64,000 nt of DNA from Methylobacterium nodulans ORS 2060 (GTDB lineage Bacteria; Pseudomonadota; Alphaproteobacteria; Rhizobiales; Beijerinckiaceae), in assembly GCF_000022085.1 (NCBI RefSeq), contig NC_011894.1, positions 7,177,001-7,241,000 of the forward strand. The letters are read 5' to 3'. Position 1 is the stretch's first letter. Each line of letters opens with the position of its first letter. Under the pieces are notes generated by a model. The model was not told the origin of the DNA. It did not search any database and saw only the letters and a program-made list of their open reading frames with translations. Below, piece after piece: positions 11,703 through 24,734 of this stretch. The translations under genes and the position numbers were made by a program.

Positions 11703-12362
11703 TCAATTCCCCACCCGCCGGCGCGTATCCACCACCGCCGTCGCCGCCCGGAAGGCGCCGTCCGCGTCGAGATCGGTGGTGTCGATCACCACGGCATCGT
11801 CGGCGATGCGCAGAGGCGCCGCGGCCCTGTCAGCATCGCGGGCGTCGCGGCGGACGATGTCGGCGAGCACCGCCTCGAAGGTCACCGGCTCGCCGCGCCC
11901 GCCGAGCTCCCGGTAGCGCCGCTGGGCGCGTTCCTCCGGCGAGGCCGTGATGAACAGCTTCACGGGCGCGTCGGGGCAGACCACCGTGCCGATGTCGCGC
12001 CCGTCCAGCACCGCGCCGCCGGGCGCGGCGGCGAAGCGGCGCTGCCAGTCGAGGAGGGCCGCACGCACCGCCGGGATCGCCGAGACGACCGAGGCCGCCT
12101 CCCCCATGGCGCGCTCGCGCAGCCGCGTGTCGCCCAGGGACTCCGCCCGCAGGGAGCGCGCGGCATCCTCCGCGGCGGCAGCGTCCGCGAGGTCCCGGTC
12201 CGCGTCGATGAGCGCCAGAGCCACCGCCCGGTACAGGAGCCCCGTGTCGAGATGCGGCAGGCCGTAATGCAGGGCGAGCCGCCGGGCCAGGGTCCCCTTG
12301 CCCGAGGCGGCCGGGCCATCGATCGCGATCACCATCTCGACGTCCACGCGCGTCACGCTCAC
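11703..12362 (-). CDS. cmk: Cytidylate kinase
   Basis: Cytidylate kinase phosphorylates CMP and dCMP with ATP in pyrimidine nucleotide supply. The 219-residue product has the P-loop GPAASGKGT (16-24), [11 protein letters not shown], and [12 protein letters not shown] for nucleotide binding, with a C-terminal [15 protein letters not shown] used the GTG start at 12362 because AGGA lies just upstream; ATG at 12335 gives a shorter form starting MVIAIDGP. It follows aroA on the same strand by 16 bases, so aroA-cmk is an operon. In many alphaproteobacteria rpsA comes next; here hrpB faces it instead. Confidence 0.95.
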   Translation of the reverse strand: MSVTRVDVEMVIAIDGPAASGKGTLARRLALHYGLPHLDTGLLYRAVALALIDADRDLADAAAAEDAARSLRAESLGDTRLRERAMGEAASVVSAIPAVRAALLDWQRRFAAAPGGAVLDGRDIGTVVCPDAPVKLFITASPEERAQRRYRELGGRGEPVTFEAVLADIVRRDARDADRAAAPLRIADDAVVIDTTDLDADGAFRAATAVVDTRRRVGN

Positions 12363-12378
12363 CCCGTCCTGACTGTTC

Positions 12379-13794
<1,416 letters not shown>

Positions 13795-13896
13795 TCATCC
13801 GTCTGCGAGGCTAAGCGCGGCCATCGGCGATTTGACACCGGGAACGCCCCCGACTAACGGGCCCTTTCCCGACGATATCTCAAGGGCTTTCGAACC

Positions 13897-14280
13897 GTGG
13901 CCAGACCGGAACTCGGCTTGAAGCGCCAGTGCATGAGCTGCGGCGCCAAGTTCTACGACCTCAACAGAGACCCCGCCACCTGCCCGAAATGCGGCACGGT
14001 CTATCAGATCGCGGCCCTCACCTCGACCCGCGTGCCGGCGCCCGCCATCGCGAGCCGCGCGGCGGACGAGGAGGCCGACGACGAGACCGGCGGGCCCGAG
14101 ATGATCTCCCTCGACGAGGTCGAGGCCGGCGAGGAGGGCGCCGACGCGACCGTCGAGGACGATGCCGATGTGGGCGATGCCGGCGGCGAAGACGACACCT
14201 TCCTGGAGGAGGACGAGGAGGGCGGCGACGACGTCTCCGACCTCATCGACGGCGACATCGAGACCGACGAGGAATCCTGA
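13897..14280 (+). CDS. TIGR02300/FYDLN-acid family protein
   Basis: This 127-residue protein has an N-terminal zinc-ribbon-like segment, CMSCGAKFYDLNRDPATCPKCG, with two CxxC pairs around the family-defining FYDLN. The rest is an acidic, low-complexity tail dominated by Asp and Glu. The family is conserved in alphaproteobacteria, next to aroA, and has no established function. The divergent arrangement with aroA and the tRNA-Ala downstream match that synteny. The acidic tail suggests a soluble, possibly nucleic-acid or ribosome-associated protein; that is a guess. Confidence 0.88.
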   Translation: MARPELGLKRQCMSCGAKFYDLNRDPATCPKCGTVYQIAALTSTRVPAPAIASRAADEEADDETGGPEMISLDEVEAGEEGADATVEDDADVGDAGGEDDTFLEEDEEGGDDVSDLIDGDIETDEES

Positions 14281-14463
14281 GGCTCGGCTAACCGTCCGCC
14301 GGACCACGCGAATCCGGCCCGGTCACGAAAACTTCGCACAAGGCCGCCGCGGGGGCTTGTCTCCGCCGCGGCGCCCTCATATACAGCCGCCACCGAACGC
14401 GACCGCCCCACTCCGGGGCGTCCGGCGGCACCGCGGACGACCCAGCCGCCGCGGATCTTCAGT

Positions 14464-14539
<76 letters not shown>

Positions 14540-14569
14540 GATTTCCTCCGGTCGAACCCGGATTGACGA

Positions 14570-14591
14570 GGCCGCCGCAGGCGGCCTTTTT
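14570..14591 (+). terminator. Rho-independent terminator after tRNA-Ala copy 1
   Basis: Stem GGCCGCC (14570-14576) pairs with GGCGGCC (14580-14586) around a GCA loop and is followed by five T residues. It should end the first tRNA transcript before the second copy. Confidence 0.85.
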
Positions 14592-14636
14592 GAGTGCGTG
14601 ATAGCCGCGGCGACCCCAAGCGTCGCGGTCCGGTGC

Positions 14637-14712
<76 letters not shown>

Positions 14713-14724
14713 GCACCCGCTTCA

Positions 14725-14912
14725 CCGTCTAAATAGAACCTGACCTGCGTGGAAGCCGCCGCACCTCAGCATGAGGGCCGGGGTTGGCTGCCATGGAAGG
14801 AAGGGCTCGTTCAGCCGATTTCATCCCTCAGGGTCGGCAAAGGCCGGTGGCGAACTGATACGGTCTGAGGAAGGAATCGTCCGGAGACCGTATCATCCGA
14901 CCGGGGCCGTGC
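14725..14912. repeat. Intergenic mosaic repeat, copy 3 (after tRNA-Ala)
   Basis: This copy has the modules TAGAACCTGACCTGCGTGG, CCTCAGCATGAGGGCC, GGTTGGCTGCCATGG and TTTCATCCCTCAGGGTCGGC, but lacks the long core found in copies 1 and 6. It ends with an inverted pair, GATACGGTCT and AGACCGTATC, also seen as ATACGGT/ACCGTAT around the giant palindrome at 56415-56534. Confidence 0.7.
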
Positions 14913-14940
14913 CGATCGGCAGTACGTGGTCTCGGCACGA

Positions 14941-14970
14941 AAAAATCCTCCCCCGCGGGGGAGGATTTTT
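14941..14970. terminator. Perfect 30-base palindrome, bidirectional terminator
   Basis: AAAAATCCTCCCCCG is followed directly by its exact reverse complement. A GC-rich stem flanked by A and T tracts works as a terminator on both strands. It lies 20 bases beyond the stop of the minus-strand exported protein gene and also blocks read-through from the tRNA side. Confidence 0.85.
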
Positions 14971-14989
14971 CTCGGATCGTGCGCCCATC

Positions 14990-15280
14990 CTACTTGGTGA
15001 CCGTGCCGGTCGCGATCTCCGCATTCGGGTCGAGTGCGGCGGGCACCGTCCGGCCGAAGGCGACGAGGCCACTCGTCCCGACGTCGCGCAGATCGACCTC
15101 CGCCCCCGGCGCCATCCGGGGAAGGGCCACGAACAGCGGCATGCCCTGCGGCACGCTGTCGGAGAAGCCCACCACCTCCATCGGCTGAAGGCCGGAAGCG
15201 GCCAGACTCGCATCCTCCGCCCGGGCAGCCCCCGCCCCGGCAACCAGAACCCCGGCGATCATCAGAGATTTCATCAGCAT
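14990..15280 (-). CDS. Small exported protein, unknown function
   Basis: The 96-residue product has a clear signal peptide (MLMKSLMIAGVLVAGAGAARA, cleavage before EDA). A mature domain of about 75 residues follows, with no cysteines and no motif that I recognise. ATG 15280 is well supported by GGAGG about 8 bases upstream; the frame runs open to 15610 but that part is not codon-like. It is a lone gene with its own terminator, divergent from the serine-cycle operon. The mature protein is likely periplasmic. Confidence 0.7.
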   Translation of the reverse strand: MLMKSLMIAGVLVAGAGAARAEDASLAASGLQPMEVVGFSDSVPQGMPLFVALPRMAPGAEVDLRDVGTSGLVAFGRTVPAALDPNAEIATGTVTK

Positions 15281-15762
15281 GTCCCGTCCTCCGCCTGAAG
15301 CATGCCTGCGCACATCAACGCAGAGGGCGCGATTTGGTTCTCCACCTGTGCTGGCTCTCATCTGAGAGATGCTGGCCGGACGCTGCGGCGCGCGGCCGGA
15401 CCCGGGCCGGAGGGAGCCACGAGGCGGCCGCAGACTCCGGTCGAAAGTACAAATTCGAATATTTTGAACGACATGGAAAGATTTTTCAGTTTTCCTTCTG
15501 ATCCGGCCCGACCCATAGTCCGCCGCGACACGGAAGGCGGTCCCTCGGCCGAATGCGCCGCGAGCCTGCCCACCGTGAAGCAGAACGAACCGGACGGGAA
15601 GGCGCTCCATGGCAATCGGGTTCCGATCCTCGGCCCGCAGGGCGCTCCAGCACCGACATGATGCCCGTCCGGGGCGGCGCGCGGCGCGCGCGTGAGGCTT
15701 TTCCCCGGCGAGCCCGTCCCGGGTCTCGACGCTGACGACGGTGAAGGAAATTGGAGGACAAC
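15281..15762. promoter_or_regulatory. Upstream region of the serine-cycle operon
   Basis: These 482 bases separate the small exported protein from sga and contain no convincing gene. An AT-rich patch at about 15447-15500 (including CAAATTCGAATATTTTG) stands out against the GC-rich background and is the best candidate for the operon promoter. In M. extorquens the LysR-type regulator QscR binds upstream of sga; I cannot place a QscR site here with confidence. Confidence 0.4.
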
Positions 15763-17016
15763 ATGGCAGGATCGAGACGGCCGGGTCGCAACTTCCTCTT
15801 CGTGCCGGGTCCGACCAACGTGCCGGAGCGCGTGCAGCGCGCGATGATCGTGCCGATGGAGGACCATCGCTCGTCGTCGTTCCCGGACCTGACGCTGCCC
15901 CTGTTCGAGAACATGAAGAAGGTCTTCAAGTCGAAGGACGGGCAGGTCTTCATCTTCCCGTCGAGCGGCACCGGCGCCTGGGAGGCGGCCCTCACCAACA
16001 CCCTCTCGCCGGGCGACCGCGTGCTCGCCTCGCGCTTCGGCCAGTTCAGCACCCTGTGGATCGACCTCGCCCAGCGCGTCGGCCTCGACGTGGTGATCCA
16101 GGACGAGGAATGGGGCACGGGTGCCAATCCGGACCGGATCGAGGAGGCCCTGCGCGCCGACCGCGATCACCGCATCAAGGCCGTCCTCATCGTCCACAAT
16201 GAGACCGCCACCGGCGTCACCAGCGACATCGGGGCCGTGCGCCGGGCGATCGACGCGGCGAACCACCCGGCGATGCTCTATGTCGACGGCGTGTCCTCGA
16301 TCGGCAGCATCGACTTCCGTGCCTCGGAATGGGGCGTCGACTGTGCCATCACCGGCTCGCAGAAGGGCCTGATGCTGCCGGCCGGCCTCGGCATCGTCTG
16401 CGTCAGCCCCAAGGCGCTCGCCGCCTACAAGACTGCCGAGTGCCGCCGCGTCTATTTCGACTTCGGCGACATGTCGAAGGCGAACGCCACCGGCTACTTC
16501 CCCTACACGCCGGCCCTGCCGCTGCTCTACGGCCTGCGCGAGTCGATGGCCTGCCTGTTCGAGGAGGGGCTGGAGCGGGTCTTCGAGCGCCACCGCGTCC
16601 TCGCCGACGGCTGCCGCGCCGCCGTGAAGGCCTGGGGCCTGACCCTCTGCGCCAAGGAGCCCAAGTGGTACTCCGACACGGTGAGCGCCATCATGGTGCC
16701 GGAGGGCATCAACGGCGCCGACGTGATCGACATCGCCTTCCGCCGCTACAACCTCGCCCTCGGGGCGGGCCTGTCCAAGGTCGCCGGCAAGCTGTTCCGC
16801 ATCGGCCATCTCGGCGACCTCAACGACCTGATGCTGCTGGGCGCGCTCGCGGGCGCCGAGATGTCGATGCTGGATGCCGGCATCAAGATCGAGCCGGGCA
16901 GCGGCGTCGCGGCGGCGCAGCAGCACTTCCGCGAGACCATCCTCGCCAAGGACAAGCGCCCGAGCGAGGCCGGCAAATTCGACCGCAACCACTCCGACGG
17001 CGTCGTCCGGGTGTGA
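15763..17016 (+). CDS. sgaA: Serine-glyoxylate aminotransferase
   Basis: This PLP enzyme of the serine cycle converts serine and glyoxylate to hydroxypyruvate and glycine, regenerating the C1 acceptor glycine. The product is 417 residues. The N-terminus GRNFLFVPGPTNVP is diagnostic, SSGTGAWEAAL binds the cofactor phosphate, and the PLP lysine is Lys201 in GSQKGLMLPAG. ATG 15763 follows a strong GGAGG; an in-frame ATG at 15751 overlaps that site and is unlikely. It is the first gene of the eight-gene cluster, with hprA 76 bases downstream. Confidence 0.96.
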   Translation: MAGSRRPGRNFLFVPGPTNVPERVQRAMIVPMEDHRSSSFPDLTLPLFENMKKVFKSKDGQVFIFPSSGTGAWEAALTNTLSPGDRVLASRFGQFSTLWIDLAQRVGLDVVIQDEEWGTGANPDRIEEALRADRDHRIKAVLIVHNETATGVTSDIGAVRRAIDAANHPAMLYVDGVSSIGSIDFRASEWGVDCAITGSQKGLMLPAGLGIVCVSPKALAAYKTAECRRVYFDFGDMSKANATGYFPYTPALPLLYGLRESMACLFEEGLERVFERHRVLADGCRAAVKAWGLTLCAKEPKWYSDTVSAIMVPEGINGADVIDIAFRRYNLALGAGLSKVAGKLFRIGHLGDLNDLMLLGALAGAEMSMLDAGIKIEPGSGVAAAQQHFRETILAKDKRPSEAGKFDRNHSDGVVRV

Positions 17017-17092
17017 GGAGAAAGCCGCGGGTCTGGTATTCCAGGCCCGCGGCCCCGCTTCCCCGCGCAAGGCCAGCCCGGAGATCAGAACG

Positions 17093-18031
17093 ATGCCTCA
17101 CACGATCGTCTTCCTCGACCGCGAGACGCTCGACGCTCACGTGCGCGAATTCAGCTTTCCGCACACGTACAAGGAATATGACGTCACCGCGCCGGACCAG
17201 ATCGTCGAGCGCCTGAGGGACGCCGAGATCGCGATCGTCAACAAGGTGCCGCTGCGGGCCGACTCCCTGCGCCAGCTGCCCAAGCTGAAGCTGATCGCAG
17301 TGGCGGCGACCGGCACCGACATCGTCGACAAGGCCGTGGCCAAACAGCAGGGCATTACGGTCGTCAACATCCGCAACTACGCCTTCAACACCGTGCCGGA
17401 GCACGTCATCGCGCTGATCTTCGCGTTGCGGCGAGCGATCGTGCCCTACGCCAACTCGACCCGGCGGGGCGATTGGAACAAGTCGCGGCAGTTCTGCTAC
17501 TTCGACTACCCGATCCGCGACATCGCCGGCTCGACGCTCGGCATCGTCGGCTACGGGGCGCTCGGCAAGTCGATCGCCAAGCGGGCCGAGGCGCTCGGCA
17601 TGACGGTGATCGCCTACGACGTCTTCCCGCAGGAGGGGCTCGTCGATTTCGAGACGATCCTGCGCGAGAGCGACGTCATCACGCTGCACGCGCCGCTCAC
17701 CCCTGAGACCCGCAACATGATCGGGCGGGCCGAACTCGCCAAGATGAAGCGCGACGCGATCCTCATCAACACCGCCCGCGGCGGGCTGGTGGACGAGGCG
17801 GCGCTGGCCGAGGCGCTCCAGAACGGCACCATCGCGGGCGCGGGCTTCGACGTGCTCACCACCGAGCCGCCGGTGAACGGCAACATCCTGCTCGACCTCG
17901 ACCTGCCGAACCTGATCGTCACGCCCCATGTGGCCTGGGCGAGCAAGGAGGCGATGCAGATCCTCTCCGACCAACTCGTCGACAACATCGAGGCCTTCGT
18001 GGCCGGCAAGCCGCAGAACGTGGTCGAATAG
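17093..18031 (+). CDS. hprA: Hydroxypyruvate reductase (D-isomer 2-hydroxyacid dehydrogenase family)
   Basis: HprA reduces hydroxypyruvate to glycerate with NAD(P)H in the serine cycle. The 312-residue protein has the D-2-hydroxyacid dehydrogenase layout, with nucleotide motif GYGALG (153-158) and catalytic Arg229 (NTARGG), Glu258 (TTEPP) and His279 (TPHVAW). Its length matches the M. extorquens enzyme. ATG 17093 begins the conserved MPHTIVFLDRE. Its position between sga and mtdA confirms the assignment over a general phosphoglycerate dehydrogenase. Confidence 0.95.
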   Translation: MPHTIVFLDRETLDAHVREFSFPHTYKEYDVTAPDQIVERLRDAEIAIVNKVPLRADSLRQLPKLKLIAVAATGTDIVDKAVAKQQGITVVNIRNYAFNTVPEHVIALIFALRRAIVPYANSTRRGDWNKSRQFCYFDYPIRDIAGSTLGIVGYGALGKSIAKRAEALGMTVIAYDVFPQEGLVDFETILRESDVITLHAPLTPETRNMIGRAELAKMKRDAILINTARGGLVDEAALAEALQNGTIAGAGFDVLTTEPPVNGNILLDLDLPNLIVTPHVAWASKEAMQILSDQLVDNIEAFVAGKPQNVVE

Positions 18032-18140
18032 GCCGAGCGCGCCGCGCTAGAAGACCAAGGGGCCGGGGCGGGCCGGGCACATGGGCGGCCCGGCGACGTC
18101 TCGGAGGAAACGCGAAGCCGCAGCCGCGGCCAGAGGGTGG

Positions 18141-19004
18141 ATGATGAAGAAGCTTCTGTTCCAGTTCGACACCGATCCGATGCCGAGCGTGTTCGACACG
18201 GTCGTCGGCTACGACGGCGGCGCCGACAACATCACGGGCTACGGCAACGTGACCCCCGAGAACGTGGGCGCGCTCGTCGACGGGACGATCTATACCCGCG
18301 GCGGTTCGGAGAAGAAGTCGACCGCGATCTTCGTCGGCGGCGGCAGCATGGCGGCCGGCGAGGCGGTGTTCGAGGCGGTGAAGAAGCGCTTCTTCGGCCC
18401 CTTCCGCGTCTCCTCGATGCTGGACTCGAACGGCTCCAACACCACTGCGGCGGCGGGCGTCGCCCTCGTCGCCAAGGCGGCGGGATCGCTGAAAGGAAGC
18501 CGCGCCGTGGTGCTCGCCGGCACCGGCCCGGTCGGCATGCGCTCGGCGGCTCTGCTCGCCCGCGAGGGCGCCGAGGTGGTGCTGACCGGCCGCTCCAAGG
18601 CCAAGACCGAGGAATCGGCGCGCGCCATCGAGAGCCGCTTCGGCGTTGCCATCCAGGCGCTCGAGACCCCGGACGCCGCCGCCCGCGCGGCGGCCGTGAA
18701 GGGCGCGAACGTCGTCTTCTCGGCCGGCGCCATCGGCCTCGAACTCCTCCCCGAGGCGGCTTGGCGGGACGAGGCGAGCATCGCGTTCCTCGCCGACTAC
18801 AACGCCCAGCCCCCGCTCGGCTTCGGCAGCATCGACGCCATGGACAAGGGCAAGGAGCGGCACGGCAAGAAGGTCTTCGGCGCCCTCGGCATCGGCGGCC
18901 TGAAGCTCAAGCTGCACCGCGCCTGCGTGGGCAAGCTGTTCGAGAGCACCGAGGCGCTCCTCGACGCGGAAGAGATCTACGCCCTGGCGAAAGAGATGGC
19001 GTGA
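18141..19004 (+). CDS. mtdA: NADP-dependent methylene-H4F/methylene-H4MPT dehydrogenase
   Basis: MtdA interconverts methylene- and methenyl-tetrahydrofolate with NADP and also acts on the methanopterin forms. It feeds C1 units from formate into the serine cycle. The 287-residue protein begins [19 protein letters not shown], has [16 protein letters not shown] and the nucleotide-binding loop GTGPVGMR (127-134), and ends [18 protein letters not shown], all close to the M. extorquens protein. ATG 18141 is used; the next codon is also ATG. Its stop overlaps the fchA start by one base, so the two are translationally coupled. Confidence 0.96.
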   Translation: MMKKLLFQFDTDPMPSVFDTVVGYDGGADNITGYGNVTPENVGALVDGTIYTRGGSEKKSTAIFVGGGSMAAGEAVFEAVKKRFFGPFRVSSMLDSNGSNTTAAAGVALVAKAAGSLKGSRAVVLAGTGPVGMRSAALLAREGAEVVLTGRSKAKTEESARAIESRFGVAIQALETPDAAARAAAVKGANVVFSAGAIGLELLPEAAWRDEASIAFLADYNAQPPLGFGSIDAMDKGKERHGKKVFGALGIGGLKLKLHRACVGKLFESTEALLDAEEIYALAKEMA

Positions 19005-19627
19005 TGGCCGAGAACGAGACGATCGCCCGCTTCCTGGACGGGCTCGCGAGCGAGCAGCCGACGCCCGGCGGCGGCGGGGCGGCGGCGATCTCCGGCGCCA
19101 TGGGGGCGGCCCTCGTCTCCATGGTCTGCAACCTCACCATCGGCAAGAAGAAATACGCCGAGGTCGAGGAGGAGCTCAAAGGGATCCGCCAGAGGGCGGA
19201 AGCCCTGCGCGCCACCCTCACCGGCATGATCGCCGAGGACGTCGCCGCCTTCGATGCCGTGATGGGCGCCTACGGCCTGCCCAAGGCGACCGAGGAGGAG
19301 AAGACCGCGCGCACGGAGGCGATCCAGGTCGCGCTCCGCCAGGCGACGGACGTTCCCCTCGCCTGCTGCCGCGCCTGCCGCGCGGTCATCGACCTCGCGG
19401 CGGTGACCGCCGACAAGGGCAACCTCAACGTGATCAGCGACGCGGGCGTCGCGGTCCTGTCGGCCTATGCGGGCCTGCGCAGCGCCGCCCTGAACGTCTA
19501 CGTCAACGCCAAGGCCATCGCCGACCGCGATTTCGCGGGGTCGCGCCTGAGCGAACTCGAAGCTCTTCTCTCCGGGGCCGAAGCCCTGACCGAGAAGACA
19601 TACGACGTCGTCAAGACGAAGCTTTAG
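19004..19627 (+). CDS. fchA: Methenyltetrahydrofolate cyclohydrolase
   Basis: FchA interconverts methenyl-H4F and formyl-H4F, working between formate-H4F ligase and MtdA. The 207-residue product belongs to the cyclodeaminase/cyclohydrolase family. It carries [28 protein letters not shown] near the N-terminus and [29 protein letters not shown] near the C-terminus, nearly identical in pattern to M. extorquens Fch. The ATG shares its first base with the mtdA TGA. Confidence 0.96.
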   Translation: MAENETIARFLDGLASEQPTPGGGGAAAISGAMGAALVSMVCNLTIGKKKYAEVEEELKGIRQRAEALRATLTGMIAEDVAAFDAVMGAYGLPKATEEEKTARTEAIQVALRQATDVPLACCRACRAVIDLAAVTADKGNLNVISDAGVAVLSAYAGLRSAALNVYVNAKAIADRDFAGSRLSELEALLSGAEALTEKTYDVVKTKL

Positions 19628-19635
19628 CTGAGGGG

Positions 19636-19714
19636 CCGCTCCCGGGCCGACCGGGAGCGGTTTCCCGAACGGCAAGGCGGGACACCACCGACCGGGAGCG
19701 GGCCGCGCTCCCGG
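19636..19714 (+). promoter_or_regulatory. Tandem hairpins between fchA and mtkA
   Basis: Two related hairpins occupy the 128-base gap. The first has CCGCTCCCGG pairing with CCGGGAGCGG (19636-19660). The second has CCGGGAGCG pairing with CGCTCCCGG (19692-19714). Neither has a good T tract. The two halves of each hairpin could also pair with the other one, so alternative folds are possible. They may stabilise or partly end the upstream message, setting mtdA-fchA and mtk expression apart. Confidence 0.5.
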
Positions 19715-19755
19715 AACGGGAAATCATGCCCGAACACCGACCCGAGGAGGCAACC

Positions 19756-20934
19756 ATGGACGTCCACGAGTACCAAGCCAAGGAATTGCTGGCGAGCTTC
19801 GGCGTGCCGATCCCGAAGGGTGCCGTCGCCTTCAGCCCCGACCAGGCGGTCTACGCCGCCACCGAACTCGGCGGCTGGCACTGGGCCGTGAAGGCCCAGA
19901 TCCATGCGGGCGCCCGCGGCAAGGCCGGCGGCATCCGCCTCTGCAAGACCTACAACGAGGTGCGCGACGCGGCCAAGGACCTGCTCGGCAAGCGGCTCGT
20001 CACCCACCAGACCGGCCCCGAGGGCAAGCCGGTCCAGCGCGTCTACATCGAGACCGCCGACCCGTTCGAGCGCGAGCTCTATCTCGGCTTCGTCCTCGAC
20101 CGGAAGGCCGAGCGCGTGCGCGTCATCGCCTCGCAGCGCGGCGGCATGGACATTGAGGAGATCGCCGCCACCGATCCGGAGGCGCTGCTCCAGGTCGTGG
20201 TCGAGCCGGCGGTGGGCCTGCAGCAATTCGAGGCGCGGGAACTCGCCTTCCAGCTCGGCCTCAACATCAAGCAGGTCGGCGGCGCGGTGAAGACCATCAT
20301 GAGCGCCTATCGCGCCTTCCGCGACTGCGACGCCACCATGCTGGAGATCAACCCGCTCGTCGTCACCAAGGACGACCGGATTCTGGCCCTCGACGCCAAG
20401 ATGTCGTTCGACGACAACGCGCTGTTCCGGCGCCGCAACATCGCCGACATGTACGACCCCTCGCAGAGCGATCCGCGCGAGGCCCAGGCCTCCGAGCACA
20501 ACCTCAACTACATTGGCCTCGAGGGCGAGATCGGCTGCATCGTCAACGGCGCCGGCCTCGCCATGGCGACGATGGACATGATCAAGCACGCGGGCGGCGA
20601 GCCGGCGAACTTCCTCGATGTCGGCGGCGGCGCCTCGCCCCAGCGCGTCGCCACCGCCTTCCGGCTCGTCCTCTCGGACCCGAACGTGAAGGCGATCCTC
20701 GTCAACATCTTCGCCGGCATCAACCGCTGCGACTGGATCGCGCAAGGCGTCATCCAGGCCGCCCAGGAGGTGCAGATCACCGTGCCGCTCGTGGTGCGGC
20801 TCGCCGGCACCAACGTCGAGGCCGGCAAGGCGATCCTGGAGAAGAGCGGGCTCAACCTCATCACCGCCGACACCCTGACGGAAGCCGCCGAGAAGGCCGT
20901 GCAGGCCGTCAAGGGCGCCCGCGCGGCGGCCTGA
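19756..20934 (+). CDS. mtkA: Malate-CoA ligase (malate thiokinase), beta subunit
   Basis: MtkAB activates malate to malyl-CoA with ATP, the step before cleavage to acetyl-CoA and glyoxylate. MtkA is the 392-residue ATP-grasp subunit, related to succinyl-CoA synthetase beta. It has the start [18 protein letters not shown], the ATP-grasp segment [16 protein letters not shown], metal-binding EINPLVV, and FLDVGGGAS and [13 protein letters not shown] in the ligase domain. ATG 19756 follows GAGGAGG; the frame is open from 19726. The serine-cycle context separates it from SucC. Confidence 0.95.
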   Translation: MDVHEYQAKELLASFGVPIPKGAVAFSPDQAVYAATELGGWHWAVKAQIHAGARGKAGGIRLCKTYNEVRDAAKDLLGKRLVTHQTGPEGKPVQRVYIETADPFERELYLGFVLDRKAERVRVIASQRGGMDIEEIAATDPEALLQVVVEPAVGLQQFEARELAFQLGLNIKQVGGAVKTIMSAYRAFRDCDATMLEINPLVVTKDDRILALDAKMSFDDNALFRRRNIADMYDPSQSDPREAQASEHNLNYIGLEGEIGCIVNGAGLAMATMDMIKHAGGEPANFLDVGGGASPQRVATAFRLVLSDPNVKAILVNIFAGINRCDWIAQGVIQAAQEVQITVPLVVRLAGTNVEAGKAILEKSGLNLITADTLTEAAEKAVQAVKGARAAA

Positions 20935-20957
20935 CCCCGAGTTTCGGAGACACGTCA

Positions 20958-21851
20958 ATGAGCATCCTAATCGACGAGAAGACCCCGATCCTCATCCAGG
21001 GCATCACCGGGGACAAGGGCAGCTTCCACGCCAAGGAGATGATCGAGTACGGCTCGAACGTCGTCGGCGGCGTGACGCCCGGCAAGGGCGGCCGCAGCCA
21101 TCTCGGCATCCCGGTCTTCGACACCGTCAAGGACGCGGTGAAGCAGACCGGCGCCACTGCCAGCATCACCTTCGTGGCCCCGCCCTTCGCGGCGGACGCC
21201 ATCATGGAGGCGGCGGATGCGGGCATCCGGCTGATCTGCTCGATCACCGACGGCATCCCGGCCCAGGACATGATGCGGGTGAAGCGCTACCTGAAGCGCT
21301 ACCCCAAGGAGCGCCGCTCCATGGTGGTGGGCCCGAACTGCGCCGGCATCATCTCGCCCGGCAAGTCGATGCTCGGCATCATGCCCGGCCACATCTACCT
21401 CAAGGGCAATGTCGGGGTGATCTCGCGCTCGGGCACCCTCGGCTACGAGGCCGCCTCGCAGATGAAGGCCGTGGGCCTCGGCATCTCGACCTCGGTCGGC
21501 ATCGGCGGCGACCCGATCAACGGCTCGTCCTTCCTCGACCACCTCGCCCTGTTCGAGCAGGATCCGGAGACCGATGCGGTGCTGATGATCGGCGAGATCG
21601 GCGGCCCGCAGGAGGCCGAGGCCGCGGCCTGGATCAAGGAGAACATGTCCAAGCCCGTGGTGGGCTTCGTCGCGGGCCTCACCGCCCCGAAGGGCCGCCG
21701 CATGGGGCATGCGGGCGCGATCATCTCGGCAGCCGGCGACAGCGCGGCCGAGAAGGCCGAGATCATGCGCTCCTACGGCCTCACCGTCGCCCCGAGCCCC
21801 GGCGAGTTCGGCGCCACCATGGCGCGCGTCATGGAGAGCCGCGCGGCCTGA
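20958..21851 (+). CDS. mtkB: Malate-CoA ligase (malate thiokinase), alpha subunit
   Basis: This 297-residue CoA-binding subunit of malate thiokinase is a SucD relative. The CoA-binding segment is QGITGDKGSFH near the N-terminus, SRSGTLGYE is at 157-164, and the phosphorylated active-site histidine is His251 in MGHAGAI. It follows mtkA by 23 bases and forms the heteromeric enzyme with it. The segment TPGKGG shows the usual CoA-ligase pattern. Confidence 0.95.
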   Translation: MSILIDEKTPILIQGITGDKGSFHAKEMIEYGSNVVGGVTPGKGGRSHLGIPVFDTVKDAVKQTGATASITFVAPPFAADAIMEAADAGIRLICSITDGIPAQDMMRVKRYLKRYPKERRSMVVGPNCAGIISPGKSMLGIMPGHIYLKGNVGVISRSGTLGYEAASQMKAVGLGISTSVGIGGDPINGSSFLDHLALFEQDPETDAVLMIGEIGGPQEAEAAAWIKENMSKPVVGFVAGLTAPKGRRMGHAGAIISAAGDSAAEKAEIMRSYGLTVAPSPGEFGATMARVMESRAA

Positions 21852-21852
21852 T

Positions 21853-21912
21853 CGGGCTTTGCCCGAACCCATCAGGGCTCCGCCCTGAACCCGCCGGGGC
21901 CGCAGGCCCCGG
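21853..21912 (+). repeat. Triple hairpin array between mtkB and ppc
   Basis: Three short stems follow the mtkB stop in series: CGGGC/GCCCG (21853-21865), CAGGGC/GCCCTG (21873-21887) and CCGGGGCC/GGCCCCGG with a GCA loop (21894-21912). They are linked by GAACCC spacers. There is no T tract, so this looks like an REP-type array that protects or processes the message rather than a terminator. Confidence 0.6.
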
Positions 21913-21936
21913 ACCCCCGACTGGATGAGGCCGACG

Positions 21937-24699
<2,763 letters not shown>

Positions 24700-24734
24700 C
24701 CGCTGCACCCTTGACCCTTTGAGGAGGAAACCGA

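Noticed and set aside
19756..21851. Succinyl-CoA synthetase (sucCD)
   Set aside because: The proteins are homologous, but their location between fchA and ppc/mcl in a serine-cycle cluster identifies malate thiokinase.
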